This document shows positions 17,157-25,824 of a stretch of DNA of 64,000 nucleotides, piece after piece. The notes beneath the pieces are model-generated. The model had not been told where the DNA came from, ran no database searches, and saw nothing but the letters and a program-made list of their open reading frames with translations. A program made the position numbers and the translations under genes. Within the stretch, counting starts at the first letter, position 1, and each line of letters begins with the position of its first letter. This DNA is from Candidatus Bathyarchaeota archaeon (GTDB lineage Archaea > Thermoproteota > Bathyarchaeia > TCS64), in NCBI GenBank assembly GCA_030739585.1, contig JASLYX010000001.1, forward strand, positions 124,001 through 188,000, in the 5' to 3' direction.

Positions 17157-17984
17157 GTGGTGGCTTTCATGAACAAAGAGTACACTAATCGTTCTAGTTC
17201 ACTGGAGAATACGAAGAGATTCGTCGTCAAGGTAGGCACCAGCAGCCTTACCGACAACAGCTCCAGGCTCGACATAGGGAAAGTGGCGAACTTGGTGAGC
17301 ATGCTAATGAGAGAGAGGGAACAGGGAAGGACTCCTATCCTAGTCAGCTCGGGGGCCATCGGGGCAGGATTGGGTAAGCTGGGGCGACTGGAAAGGCCTG
17401 AGGTGATCCATGAGCTACAGGCAGCAGCAGCTGTGGGCCAGGCGACCCTGATGCAAACCTACGAGATATTTTTCAATAACTACGGACAGACCATTGCCCA
17501 GCTCCTCCTCACCATGGAGGATTTCACATTCAAGGAACGCAGGGAGAATCTTTCCAACACCTTGGAGACTCTCCTCAATTGGGGGGTTATACCCATCATC
17601 AACGAGAACGATACCGTGGCCACAGAGGAGATCAAGGTGGGGGATAATGATACTCTAGGCTCTTTCGTGGCCCTGGGGGCAAAGGCCGAGCTCATGGTGA
17701 TCCTCACCGATGTGGACGGGTTATACACAGGCAACCCCTCTGACGATGAGGGTGAGCTCGTAGACATTGTGGAGGAGATCACTGAGGAGGTTGAGGGCTG
17801 GGCCAGCCACGCGGGGAAGGGATTCGGTGGCATGTATACTAAGGTTCAGGCAGCGAAGCGTCTCTCCCAGGGCGGAATCGCTACGGTCATTGCTAATACT
17901 AACACTCCCAATGCTTTGGCTAAGGTTCTCAAAGGGGAGATAGGCACCCTATTCCTGCCTAACCGAGGAGACAATGATGAGTGA
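17157..17984 (+). CDS. proB: Glutamate 5-kinase
   Basis: First step of proline synthesis: ATP-dependent phosphorylation of glutamate. The amino-acid-kinase fold shows VVKVGTSSLT, VSSGAIGAGLGKLG, PIINENDTVATEEIKVGDND and GGMYTKVQAAKRL. At 275 residues it lacks the C-terminal PUA domain found in many bacterial enzymes. The start is either the GTG at 17157 or the ATG at 17169; no strong ribosome site separates them. It overlaps proA by 11 bases, so the pair is an operon. Confidence 0.93.
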   Translation: MVAFMNKEYTNRSSSLENTKRFVVKVGTSSLTDNSSRLDIGKVANLVSMLMREREQGRTPILVSSGAIGAGLGKLGRLERPEVIHELQAAAAVGQATLMQTYEIFFNNYGQTIAQLLLTMEDFTFKERRENLSNTLETLLNWGVIPIINENDTVATEEIKVGDNDTLGSFVALGAKAELMVILTDVDGLYTGNPSDDEGELVDIVEEITEEVEGWASHAGKGFGGMYTKVQAAKRLSQGGIATVIANTNTPNALAKVLKGEIGTLFLPNRGDNDE

Positions 17985-19293
17985 TATCACCCAGAAAGCG
18001 AAAATGGCACGAGAGGCCTCATATGCCCTCGCGAAGCTCCCGGGAGCCGTCAGGATCAATGAACTTGAAAAAGTGGCCGAAGGAATCTGGAGCCAAAGGG
18101 AGACCATCCTGAAGGCCAACGTCCGGGACCTCGAGGCTGCCGAGGAGATGCTTAAGAGAGGGGAGATCACGGGCGCTATGCTCAAGCGCCTCGAGTTAAA
18201 CCCTGAAAAGATTCGTGGAATAGTCGAGATGGTACGGGGAGTTGCCTCCCAGGAGGACCCCCTGGGTAAGACTGACTATGCCATGGAGCTGGACGAAGGC
18301 CTAGAGCTCTTCCGTGTATCCTCCCCTATCGGGGTGATCGCCGTAATCTTCGAGTCTAGGCCTGATGCCTTGGTACAGATCGCAAGCCTCTGCCTAAAGT
18401 CCGGGAACTGCGTCCTACTGAAGGGAGGGAGCGAGGCCCAGAACACGAATCTGCGGCTATTCGAGATCATCCGGGAGTCTACTAACGTTGTGCCCGGGGG
18501 CTGGATTCACATCGTGGAAGAAAGAAGGGAGGTGGGTGAGATCCTAAAAATGGACGACCAGGTGGACCTTATCGTGCCCCGGGGGAGCAACAAGTTTGTC
18601 CGATATATCCAGAACAATACCCGGATACCCGTTATGGGACACGCAGAGGGAGTCTGCCACGTCTACGTGGACTCTGAGGCCGACGTCTCTATGGCCATTG
18701 ACGTCTGCTACGACGCCAAGGTTCAGTACCCCTCAGTCTGTAATGCTGTGGACGCTATTCTGATCCACAAGGAGGTCGCTCCCCGCTTCCTACCGGGAAT
18801 GGTGGACCGGTTCCTGCGTAGGGGTGTGGAGGTGAGGGGGGATGCAAGGGTTCGAGAGATCGTGACTGACGGGGTGCTCGATACGACCGACGAGGACTGG
18901 GGTGCGGAGTATCTCGATTACGTTGTCGCTATCAAGGTCGTAGATACCATGAAGGAAGCTGTTGACCACGTCAACACCTACGGCTCTCACCACACCGACG
19001 CCATCATCACCTCCAACGAGAATACTGCTCTCGAATTCCTAGAGTCCGTGGACTCAGCAGGAGTTTTCTGGAATGCCTCAACCCGGTTCGCCGATGGATA
19101 CAGGTACGGATTCGGCTCAGAGCTCGGGATAAGCACGGGGAAGATCCACGTCCGGGGGCCAACTGGCCTCGAGGGGCTCACCACCTATAAGTACTACCTC
19201 AGGGGCGGGGGACACACCGTAGTTAACTATGCCGCCGGGGGGAACAGAACGTTCACCCATAGGCCCCTGGGTCTTAAATGGAGGAAAAAGTGA
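17974..19293 (+). CDS. proA: Glutamate-5-semialdehyde dehydrogenase (gamma-glutamyl phosphate reductase)
   Basis: NADPH reduction of gamma-glutamyl phosphate, second step to proline. Visible blocks: GVIAVIFESRPD, NCVLLKGGSEA, VDLIVPRGSNKFVRYIQ, VMGHAEGVCHVYVD, the catalytic cysteine in YPSVCNAVD, and GRF-like RFADGYRYGFGSELGISTGKIHVRGP. The 439 residues match ProA. Start ATG at 17974, overlapping proB. The C-terminus has a short glycine-rich and basic tail (FTHRPLGLKWRKK) typical of archaeal copies. proC is not in the window. Confidence 0.95.
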   Translation: MMSDITQKAKMAREASYALAKLPGAVRINELEKVAEGIWSQRETILKANVRDLEAAEEMLKRGEITGAMLKRLELNPEKIRGIVEMVRGVASQEDPLGKTDYAMELDEGLELFRVSSPIGVIAVIFESRPDALVQIASLCLKSGNCVLLKGGSEAQNTNLRLFEIIRESTNVVPGGWIHIVEERREVGEILKMDDQVDLIVPRGSNKFVRYIQNNTRIPVMGHAEGVCHVYVDSEADVSMAIDVCYDAKVQYPSVCNAVDAILIHKEVAPRFLPGMVDRFLRRGVEVRGDARVREIVTDGVLDTTDEDWGAEYLDYVVAIKVVDTMKEAVDHVNTYGSHHTDAIITSNENTALEFLESVDSAGVFWNASTRFADGYRYGFGSELGISTGKIHVRGPTGLEGLTTYKYYLRGGGHTVVNYAAGGNRTFTHRPLGLKWRKK

Positions 19294-19310
19294 GAATACG
19301 AGTCTCTACA

Positions 19311-19469
19311 TCAAACTTTCGTCCAGCGACCATCCTTGGTGCATTCGCCGTCCCTGTAGAACTGACAGACCTCGCGGCAATATCTCGCCTCCGAGATGTT
19401 GTAGATCTCCTTATTGGTCTGGGCCCTCTCGCAGTCCTTGGCTATAAGCCTTGAAGGATCCATCACCAT
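19311..19469 (-). CDS. Small cysteine-containing protein
   Basis: A 52-residue frame on the minus strand reads MVMDPSRLIAKDCERAQTNK and continues with a YCREVC pair and a fourth cysteine in GECTKDGRW. Four cysteines in 52 residues suggest a metal site. A run of six G bases lies about seven bases upstream of the ATG at 19469, a good ribosome site, and the frame fills the gap between proA and the ABC operon. An internal ATG at 19463 is an alternative start. The family is not recognised. Confidence 0.55.
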   Translation of the reverse strand: MVMDPSRLIAKDCERAQTNKEIYNISEARYCREVCQFYRDGECTKDGRWTKV

Positions 19470-19653
19470 ATTGTTCCCCCCGAGAGATCAACTTGAATGC
19501 CTCGCCTGGGGTACTGGAAATATCTGCAAAGGGGATAAAGAAGCTTCGGATAATGGTCTGAAAACGGTAGACGACGGAGTCAGATTATGTTTTTAAGGCC
19601 GAGAGTACGAGAAAAAAGGGAGAAAATTGAGTCCGGGGCAATTTGGACTAACC

Positions 19654-21819
19654 CTATCTACCCCCAAACCGTCTCCGCATCTGTTTTAGCTGTTCCTGGG
19701 AGATGTAGTACTTGCCTTGGTTTTCCACGAGGAGCCCCGACTGGCCTATATGATCTTGGAGCATCATCCAAAACTTGGGGGGGAGCCCCAGCTCCTCTGA
19801 TGTCATCGCTGACTCGGGGGAGGTGGCTCCCTTTTTAATAAAGATATCCACGATCTCCAGTAATCTCTCGTGCCCCCTGACAGACTTTGGCCCATGCCCA
19901 ATCATCTGGGGTTCGCTTTGATGGATATGGAGTCTCTGGGGCTCCGCGGGGGTGAGTCTGATGGGCTTTAGGTCACCACCATTGGTGCCCTTAAACTGAC
20001 TCATATAGACTCTGTAGTAAAAACCCCTCATCTTCATGAGCTCTCCGTGGGTGCCCCGCTCGATAATCTCCCCGTCGTCGATGACAAGAACCCTGTCCGC
20101 ACGGCGGATGGTACTCAGCCTATGGGCGATGACAAAGCTCGTCCTCCCCCTCATGAGGTTGCGGAATGCCTTCTGTATCTGGATCTCGGTACGGGTATCA
20201 ACGCTGCTGGTGGCCTCATCTAGGATTAGTATCGCGGGGTCGGCGACGAGTGCCCGGGCGATGTTGATGAGTTGCCTCTGGCCCAGGCTCAGGTTACCGG
20301 CCCTCTCGTTGAGCTGTGTCTCGTAGCCCTTTGGGAGGCGTCGTATGAAGCTGTCCGCGTTTGCGAGTTCTGCTGCATGGATGCACTCCCCGTCGGAGGC
20401 ATCTAACCTGCCATACCTAATGTTCTCCATCACCGTGCCGCTGAATAGGAAGACGTCTTGGAGCACGATGCCCAGCTGGCGCCGCAGGTCGCCTTTCCGC
20501 ATCTCCCTAATATCGGTGCCGTCGATTTTGATGCTTCCACCCTTGATATCGTAGAACCGGGTAAGAAGGTTCACAATCGTGGTCTTTCCCGCCCCCGTGG
20601 GGCCCACAAGGGCAATGGTCTGCTCGGGATCAGCCCGGAGGCTAATGTTTTTGATCACAGGAACTCCCTTAACGTACTCGAAATCCACGTCCTGGAACTC
20701 GACAAGGCCTTGAAAGTCGTCCACTGTGATGGCATCTGGCGCATCCGTCAGATCTGGCACAGTGTCGATGACCTCGAAGATACGCTCGGCCCCTGCGAGG
20801 GCTGACTGGATGCTGTTGTAGATGTTGCTGAACTGGCGAAGGGGATCGGCGAAGCGCCTGCTGTAGGTGATGAATGTCGCGATGAGGCCTACCGTGGCCA
20901 TCCCCTGGAGGGTCATCCAGGAGCCTATGCCTGCCACGATGGCGATGTTGGCGTTGCTCAGTATGCTCATCAGCGGGAACATAAGCATCGCGTAGGTGTT
21001 CGCCTTTACACTGATCTCCTTCACGGTCTCGTTGAATGAGTCGAACTTCCTGTTCACGGACTCTTGCTGCTCGAAGGCGATGACCACCCTCTGCCCTGTG
21101 ATGGTCTCTTGCATGATGCTGTTGAGGGAGCCCATCTCGGCCATCAGGGCCCGGAACCCTGTACGGGTCCTCTTACCCACCACGGCAGTGAGGGTCACCA
21201 TCACCGGGAAGACGACGAGGCTCGCTAATGCCAACCAGGCGTTGAGGGCAAACATCATCACAAGGATTCCTACAAGGGTGATGGCGCTGCTGATGAGTGC
21301 TGTCACGTTCTGGGAGATGGCCCTCCCGATCGCGTCCACGTCGTTGGTGAGCCGGCTCATAAGGTCCCCGGACATTCTCCCGTCGAAAAAGCTGATGCTT
21401 AGGGTCTGCATATGCTCGAAGAGCTCCCTCCTCAGCTTCCTGAGGCTTCTCTGGCTGATGATGGCCATGACCCACCCCGAGGCTATGGATACTAGGGAGC
21501 TAAACAGGTAGATCCCAGCGAGCTGTATGGAAATCCTGATAAGCCCCTGGAGGTCACCCGGGATAATTGTGGTATCAATGGCCACCCCGATGAGGTATGG
21601 CCCCGCTAGGGCAAGCAACGAGCTCACCGCGGTCAACACTGAGATGATCACCAGAAGGGCCCGGTAGTCACCTAGATATCTTACAAGCCTGTTGAAGGTT
21701 CCCCTCGAATCCTTGGCCTTCTCGATGGCGCCCCCTGAATGAGGGCCTCTACCCATCATTGATCTAGGGCGGGTCTGTAGCTTCCCGTCTCTGTCTCCCC
21801 GTCTCCCTTGGTCTCTCAA
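19654..21819 (-). CDS. ABC exporter half-transporter with catalytically complete site and C-terminal extension
   Basis: A 721-residue fusion of six-helix membrane domain (about 45-330) and nucleotide-binding domain: Walker A GPTGAGKTT, signature LSLGQRQ, Walker B with the catalytic glutamate in ILILDEATSSVD, and AHRLST switch histidine. It should pair with the neighbouring half-transporter as a multidrug or lipid exporter. About 110 residues follow the usual end of the ATPase; the last ~80 (RLLEIVDIFIKKGATSPESAMTSEELGLPPKFW...) look like a small winged-helix-type domain. Its start overlaps the end of the partner gene by four bases. Confidence 0.9.
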   Translation of the reverse strand: MRDQGRRGDRDGKLQTRPRSMMGRGPHSGGAIEKAKDSRGTFNRLVRYLGDYRALLVIISVLTAVSSLLALAGPYLIGVAIDTTIIPGDLQGLIRISIQLAGIYLFSSLVSIASGWVMAIISQRSLRKLRRELFEHMQTLSISFFDGRMSGDLMSRLTNDVDAIGRAISQNVTALISSAITLVGILVMMFALNAWLALASLVVFPVMVTLTAVVGKRTRTGFRALMAEMGSLNSIMQETITGQRVVIAFEQQESVNRKFDSFNETVKEISVKANTYAMLMFPLMSILSNANIAIVAGIGSWMTLQGMATVGLIATFITYSRRFADPLRQFSNIYNSIQSALAGAERIFEVIDTVPDLTDAPDAITVDDFQGLVEFQDVDFEYVKGVPVIKNISLRADPEQTIALVGPTGAGKTTIVNLLTRFYDIKGGSIKIDGTDIREMRKGDLRRQLGIVLQDVFLFSGTVMENIRYGRLDASDGECIHAAELANADSFIRRLPKGYETQLNERAGNLSLGQRQLINIARALVADPAILILDEATSSVDTRTEIQIQKAFRNLMRGRTSFVIAHRLSTIRRADRVLVIDDGEIIERGTHGELMKMRGFYYRVYMSQFKGTNGGDLKPIRLTPAEPQRLHIHQSEPQMIGHGPKSVRGHERLLEIVDIFIKKGATSPESAMTSEELGLPPKFWMMLQDHIGQSGLLVENQGKYYISQEQLKQMRRRFGGR

Positions 21820-23558
21820 TCCTCAGCACCCCCGTCGCCGAGCTGGCTCTCAAATATCTCCTGATATATGGAACTCGTGTCCATGAGCTCTGCGTGTCTC
21901 CCCTCGGCGGCGATCTTGCCGTCGTCCAGGACCAGTATCTTGTCGGCCTTGAGGACGGTGCTGATCCTCTGGGCAACTATAAAGCTGGTTGTGTCTCCTA
22001 GCAGAGACTCCAAGGCGTTCTCGATCTCAGCCTCCGTCTCGACGTCGACGGCGCTGGTGCTGTCGTCCAATATCAGTATCTTTGGCTTCACGAGGAGTAC
22101 CCGGGCTATCGCGAGGCGCTGTTTCTGGCCTCCGCTTAGGTTGACCCCCCGCTGTTCCACTATGGTATCGTAGCCCTCGGGAAACGCCATGATGAAATCG
22201 TGGGCCTGGGCGATTTTGGCTACCTCGAGCATCTCTTCCTCTGAGGCGTCGGGCTTCCCATACTTTATGTTGTCCCTGATGGTGCCGCTGAAAAGGATTG
22301 CCTCCTGGAGGCTGATCCCTATATGGCCTCGGAGATTGTATATCTTAATGTCCTTAACGTCGACCCCGTCTACCGTGACGCGCCCTCCACTAGTATCGTA
22401 GAACCTGGGGATCAGATTGATGAGGCTGGATTTCCCAGAGCCAGTCTGGCCGAGGAGGGCCACCTTTTCTCCTGGCTCTGCTGTGAAGCTGATGCCGGTG
22501 AGGACGGGATCTCCCCCATCGTCCCTGTAGGAGAATGTCACGTTCTCGAATGCCACTCTCCCCCGGATATCGTCCAAGGACACGGCGTCTGGACTGTCCT
22601 GGACCTCCGACACAGAGTTAACGACTTCCATGATCCTGGTCGCCGATGCGCCGGCTCCTGAGAAGTGAGCCGCCATCATGGCGAGCATGAGGACGGGGAA
22701 CATCGTTGCAAACAGGTAGTTGGTGAAGGCCATGATCTGGCCCACCGAGGTAGTGCCCGTGAATACTTGGAGTCCGCCATAGTAAATGATGGCGACGGTG
22801 CCCAAGTTCATCAGTGTTATGATAATGGGGAAGAATGTGCTGATGTACTGGGTCATCTTTAGGGAGATCTCAAAGAGCTCGGTGTTGGCCTTCTCGAACC
22901 GCTGGTTCTCATGGTCGCTCCTAACAAAGGCCTTAACAACCCGGATCCCCGTGAGATTCTCCTGGAGAACTTGGTTTAGGTAGTCCAGCCGCTCCTGGAC
23001 CTTGGAGAAGAGGGGCCTCAAAAGCCTGATGAAAAACAAGAGTAGTACCAAGGTAACCGGCAGCAGGGCGAGGATCACTAATGCGAGGCTGGGGTTGGTG
23101 GCGAACATGATCCCGTAGCTCCCCAGGAACATGAGGGGAGCTCTGGTGAACATCCTGAGCCCCATTGAAACCACTGTCTGGATCATGTTAAGGTCGCTGG
23201 TGAGTCTCGTGAGGAGTTGCCCCGTGTTGAGGTCGTCCAGGTTGCCGAAGCTGAAGGTCTGAATCTTCTTGAATATCGCCTCCCGGAGGTCCGCCTCGAA
23301 TCCCCGGGACGCCTTCACAGAGTAATAGGTGTTTGCAATGGATAGGGCTGCGCTAAGGACGCTCGCCCCGATCATGGATAGGCTCGTCCACAGGATGATG
23401 TTCATGTCTTGCTGGGCGACGCCGTTATCGATGATGGTTTGAACCATCCAGGGGATGGATAGGTCAGCTATGACGACGAAGGCTAACATTACCGATGCAA
23501 TGATGGCTTCTTTCTTGTGAGGGTAGAGATACTTGAGAACTTTTCCAAAGTCCCCCAT
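21816..23558 (-). CDS. ABC exporter half-transporter with degenerate catalytic site
   Basis: A 580-residue MdlA/YfiB-type half-transporter: membrane domain about 15-305, Walker A GQTGSGKSS, signature LSGGQKQ, and a Walker B ending ILILDDSTSAVD in which aspartate replaces the catalytic glutamate. This replacement is characteristic of one partner in heterodimeric exporters, so the two adjacent genes most likely form one transporter with one active and one degenerate ATP site. It starts three bases after the padR stop and is likely co-expressed and controlled by that repressor. Confidence 0.92.
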   Translation of the reverse strand: MGDFGKVLKYLYPHKKEAIIASVMLAFVVIADLSIPWMVQTIIDNGVAQQDMNIILWTSLSMIGASVLSAALSIANTYYSVKASRGFEADLREAIFKKIQTFSFGNLDDLNTGQLLTRLTSDLNMIQTVVSMGLRMFTRAPLMFLGSYGIMFATNPSLALVILALLPVTLVLLLFFIRLLRPLFSKVQERLDYLNQVLQENLTGIRVVKAFVRSDHENQRFEKANTELFEISLKMTQYISTFFPIIITLMNLGTVAIIYYGGLQVFTGTTSVGQIMAFTNYLFATMFPVLMLAMMAAHFSGAGASATRIMEVVNSVSEVQDSPDAVSLDDIRGRVAFENVTFSYRDDGGDPVLTGISFTAEPGEKVALLGQTGSGKSSLINLIPRFYDTSGGRVTVDGVDVKDIKIYNLRGHIGISLQEAILFSGTIRDNIKYGKPDASEEEMLEVAKIAQAHDFIMAFPEGYDTIVEQRGVNLSGGQKQRLAIARVLLVKPKILILDDSTSAVDVETEAEIENALESLLGDTTSFIVAQRISTVLKADKILVLDDGKIAAEGRHAELMDTSSIYQEIFESQLGDGGAED

Positions 23559-23561
23559 AGT

Positions 23562-24062
23562 CTAGGAGTCAATCTCCCTGATCTCGTTGACGGCGGAGTC
23601 CAGCGCGGCCTTTAACCCTTCGGATGCTTCGTCATTCCCCTTGTGCATCATATAGTTCTCCTCAACTGCGTCCAGCAGGGCTCCAAGGCTCTCGTAGAGT
23701 TCTCCAGGCATCCCCATGTGGATCCTCCAGTACATCTTCCGGAGGTTCAAGTTCCTGCTTTTCAGGTGATCTCCATGGGAGAGGACCTCCTTAACATACT
23801 CCCTGCCGGCATCAGTTATCTTAAACCGTTTCAGGTTGGGGTCTTCGTCCAGGTGAACCTTGATTAGCCCCTTCTCCTGCATATGGGAAAGCAGGGGATA
23901 GATGCTTCCTGGGCTGGGCCTCCAGTCCGCGAACTCCTCAATTTTGTCCGCAATCTCGCTCCCCGATATTGGTCCCTCCTTCAGGAACTGGAAGCTAAGA
24001 TGTCTCAGGAGCCCCCTGGGTACGCCTATTCGTGGATACTTGCCTCTTGATGTACTGTTTAT
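23562..24062 (-). CDS. PadR-family transcriptional regulator with apparent non-AUG start
   Basis: From RGKYPRIGVPRGLLRHLSFQFL the protein shows the PadR winged helix: GPISGSEIADKIEEFADWRPSPGSIYPLLSHMQEKGLIKV, then the wing and a C-terminal helical dimerisation domain, 166 residues in total. The first ATG (23882) lies inside the recognition helix region and cannot be the start. Upstream codons back to the TGA at 24069-24071 include no ATG, GTG or TTG. The ATA at 24060-24062 lies five bases after GGAAGTGAT and is the best start. It probably represses the exporter genes that follow it and itself, through the palindrome in its leader. Confidence 0.85.
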   Translation of the reverse strand: MNSTSRGKYPRIGVPRGLLRHLSFQFLKEGPISGSEIADKIEEFADWRPSPGSIYPLLSHMQEKGLIKVHLDEDPNLKRFKITDAGREYVKEVLSHGDHLKSRNLNLRKMYWRIHMGMPGELYESLGALLDAVEENYMMHKGNDEASEGLKAALDSAVNEIREIDS

Positions 24063-24067
24063 ACAAT

Positions 24068-24076
24068 ATCACTTCC
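24068..24076 (-). promoter_or_regulatory. Shine-Dalgarno site for the padR non-AUG start
   Basis: GGAAGTGAT on the minus strand matches GGAGGTGAT at eight of nine positions and ends five bases before the ATA at 24062. It overlaps the right end of the palindrome at 24074-24085, so a bound repressor or an RNA fold there would also affect initiation. Confidence 0.55.
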
Positions 24077-24085
24077 GATATCGGA
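24074..24085. promoter_or_regulatory. Perfect 12-base palindrome, likely PadR operator
   Basis: TCCGATATCGGA reads the same on both strands and lies between the TATA box and the start of the PadR gene. Such palindromes in the leader are typical autoregulatory sites of PadR proteins. Binding is inferred from position only. Confidence 0.55.
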
Positions 24086-24119
24086 TACGTTATTATTCTT
24101 GAAATTGTATCTGATAAAT

Positions 24120-24128
24120 CTATAAAAG
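24120..24128 (-). promoter_or_regulatory. Archaeal TATA box for the padR-ABC operon
   Basis: CTTTTATAG on the minus strand, about 58 bases before the ATA start of padR, in an AT-rich stretch. Transcription would begin about 25 bases further on, leaving a short leader that contains the 12-base palindrome. Confidence 0.45.
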
Positions 24129-24490
24129 CATACCTTAGAAGGATGCACCTATCTTTGATGGGAAAAAACCGTCTTCGAACCCCCGAAAAATAGGCTGAAA
24201 TTTGATAGCCATCGTTGAAAATAACTAGGAGTCTTTCCTTATCAAGCAGCCGCATTTTAGGAGGCCTACAGACTTTTGTCCGTGCCTCCCAAGTTTGCGC
24301 TCGCCTTTAACGGCTAGTTTCCATAGATGATATGCCTCAAAGTTCTCTTGAAAGACGCGCGCCCAGGTCCGGCATACCATGAAAGTAAGCCTTTCGGAGT
24401 CTATATTCTCTTCAAACATATTCAGAGGGGGCGAGTGGGTCAACCCAAAAAGATAATGTTTTTGTGTGTTCTCGCTGTGAAATTTCAGCA

Positions 24491-25588
24491 ATGGGCATCC
24501 CCGAGAAGATCAAGAAGATCGAAGAGGAGATTAGCCGTACCCCTGTCAACAAGGGGACCGAGCGGCATCTTGGGGTGCTCAAAGCGAGGCGGGCGAGGCT
24601 CCAGGAAGAGCTGGAGGCGATATCCCTTAGGAAATCCGGTGGGGGAGGGGCGGGATATACTGTTAGGAAGGACGGGGACGCCACCATCGTGCTCCTCGGG
24701 TTGCCTAGCGTGGGAAAGTCTACTCTCCTGAATCACCTCACCAATAGTAACTCAAAAGTTGGCGCTTATGACTTCACCACGCTAACAGTTATTCCTGGCA
24801 TGCTCAGTCATAACAGCGCTAGGATCCAGATTCTTGACATCCCTGGGATCATCAGGGGGGCCAGCAAGGGGCGGGGGCTGGGGAAACGGATCCTTTCCAC
24901 GACAAGGTCCGCTGATCTGATTCTTCTTATGGTTGATGTATTCAACCCTAACATGAGGGAGGTTCTCCTAGACGAGCTCAGAGCCATTGGGGTGAGGCCC
25001 GACGAGCATCTCCCTTATATCAGAATCCAGAAGCGGGGATCGGGAGGCGTCATCATCACCGACTTGGTTGGTATGACTCATATGGATTCTGAGGGGATCA
25101 AGGAGATCCTTCGAGAGTATAGATACCATAATGCCCGGGTTGTAGTGCGGGAGGATGCGACCTACGATCAGCTCATAGATGTGCTGCTCAGGAATAGGAT
25201 CTACGTTCCGACCCTGACGGTTCTCAATAAGGTGGATATGGTAGAGGCCCATGACATCTCCAGAATCAGGGGGGAATTCGACTTCGATTTTCTACCTATC
25301 AGCGCAGACACAGATTATAACCTTGAACTGCTCAAGGACTGGGTCTTCAACAAGCTAGATCTAATAAAGTTATACATGAAGCCCCGAGGTGAGGCTCCCG
25401 ACTTCGAGGAGCCCCTCATTATCAGAAACGGGTCGACCATTGGGGATGTGACAGACAAGATCCACCGGGGGCTTAAGGACGAGCTCCGTTATACCCGGAT
25501 CTGGGGGAAGAGCGTCAAGCACGGCGGCCAGAAGGTGAGGCTCTCCCACCGCCCCATGGACGAGGATATCCTAACCTTCTTCACATAG
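24491..25588 (+). CDS. DRG-family GTPase with TGS domain
   Basis: Developmentally-regulated GTP-binding family protein, associated with ribosomes in archaea and eukaryotes. N-terminal basic coiled coil (MGIPEKIKKIEEEISRTPVNKGTERHLGVLKARRARL in part), Walker A GLPSVGKST, DIPG switch II in ILDIPGIIRGASKGRGLGKR, NKVD base-recognition motif, and a C-terminal TGS domain (about 300-366). The ATG at 24491 gives the family start; a GTG 27 bases earlier is less likely. It is a single gene divergent from the padR operon. Confidence 0.92.
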   Translation: MGIPEKIKKIEEEISRTPVNKGTERHLGVLKARRARLQEELEAISLRKSGGGGAGYTVRKDGDATIVLLGLPSVGKSTLLNHLTNSNSKVGAYDFTTLTVIPGMLSHNSARIQILDIPGIIRGASKGRGLGKRILSTTRSADLILLMVDVFNPNMREVLLDELRAIGVRPDEHLPYIRIQKRGSGGVIITDLVGMTHMDSEGIKEILREYRYHNARVVVREDATYDQLIDVLLRNRIYVPTLTVLNKVDMVEAHDISRIRGEFDFDFLPISADTDYNLELLKDWVFNKLDLIKLYMKPRGEAPDFEEPLIIRNGSTIGDVTDKIHRGLKDELRYTRIWGKSVKHGGQKVRLSHRPMDEDILTFFT

Positions 25589-25675
25589 ATACGTTGACTC
25601 GCGTGCTATAGAAGTTGACAATTAATTCCTAAAGTCTGTTCAGTAACTTCTCGGTGTCCTGACGGACACGCGCGA

Positions 25676-25774
25676 TGGAGCCCCGGGCGGGATTTGAACC
25701 CGCGATCTCCTCCTGTTTGGCCCCCTCATGAGAGATACCAAGGAGACGCTTTAGCCAGGCTAAGCCACCGGGGC
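25676..25774 (-). tRNA. tRNA-Thr (GGT) with a 21-base intron after position 37, CCA encoded
   Basis: On the minus strand the acceptor arm GCCCCGG pairs with CCGGGGC, the T arm is GCGGG TTCAAAT CCCGC, and the D arm is GCTT/AAGC. The anticodon loop reads TTGGTA, an insert of about 21 bases, then A, with stem TCTCC/GGAGG; removal gives anticodon GGT. The intron sits at the canonical 37/38 place and would form the bulge-helix-bulge cut by the archaeal endonuclease. The encoded 3' end is T then CCA. Confidence 0.9.
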
Positions 25775-25824
25775 ATAGAACGGACAGAATAAGTGAACTT
25801 CTGACAGAGATTTTAATCTTCCCT

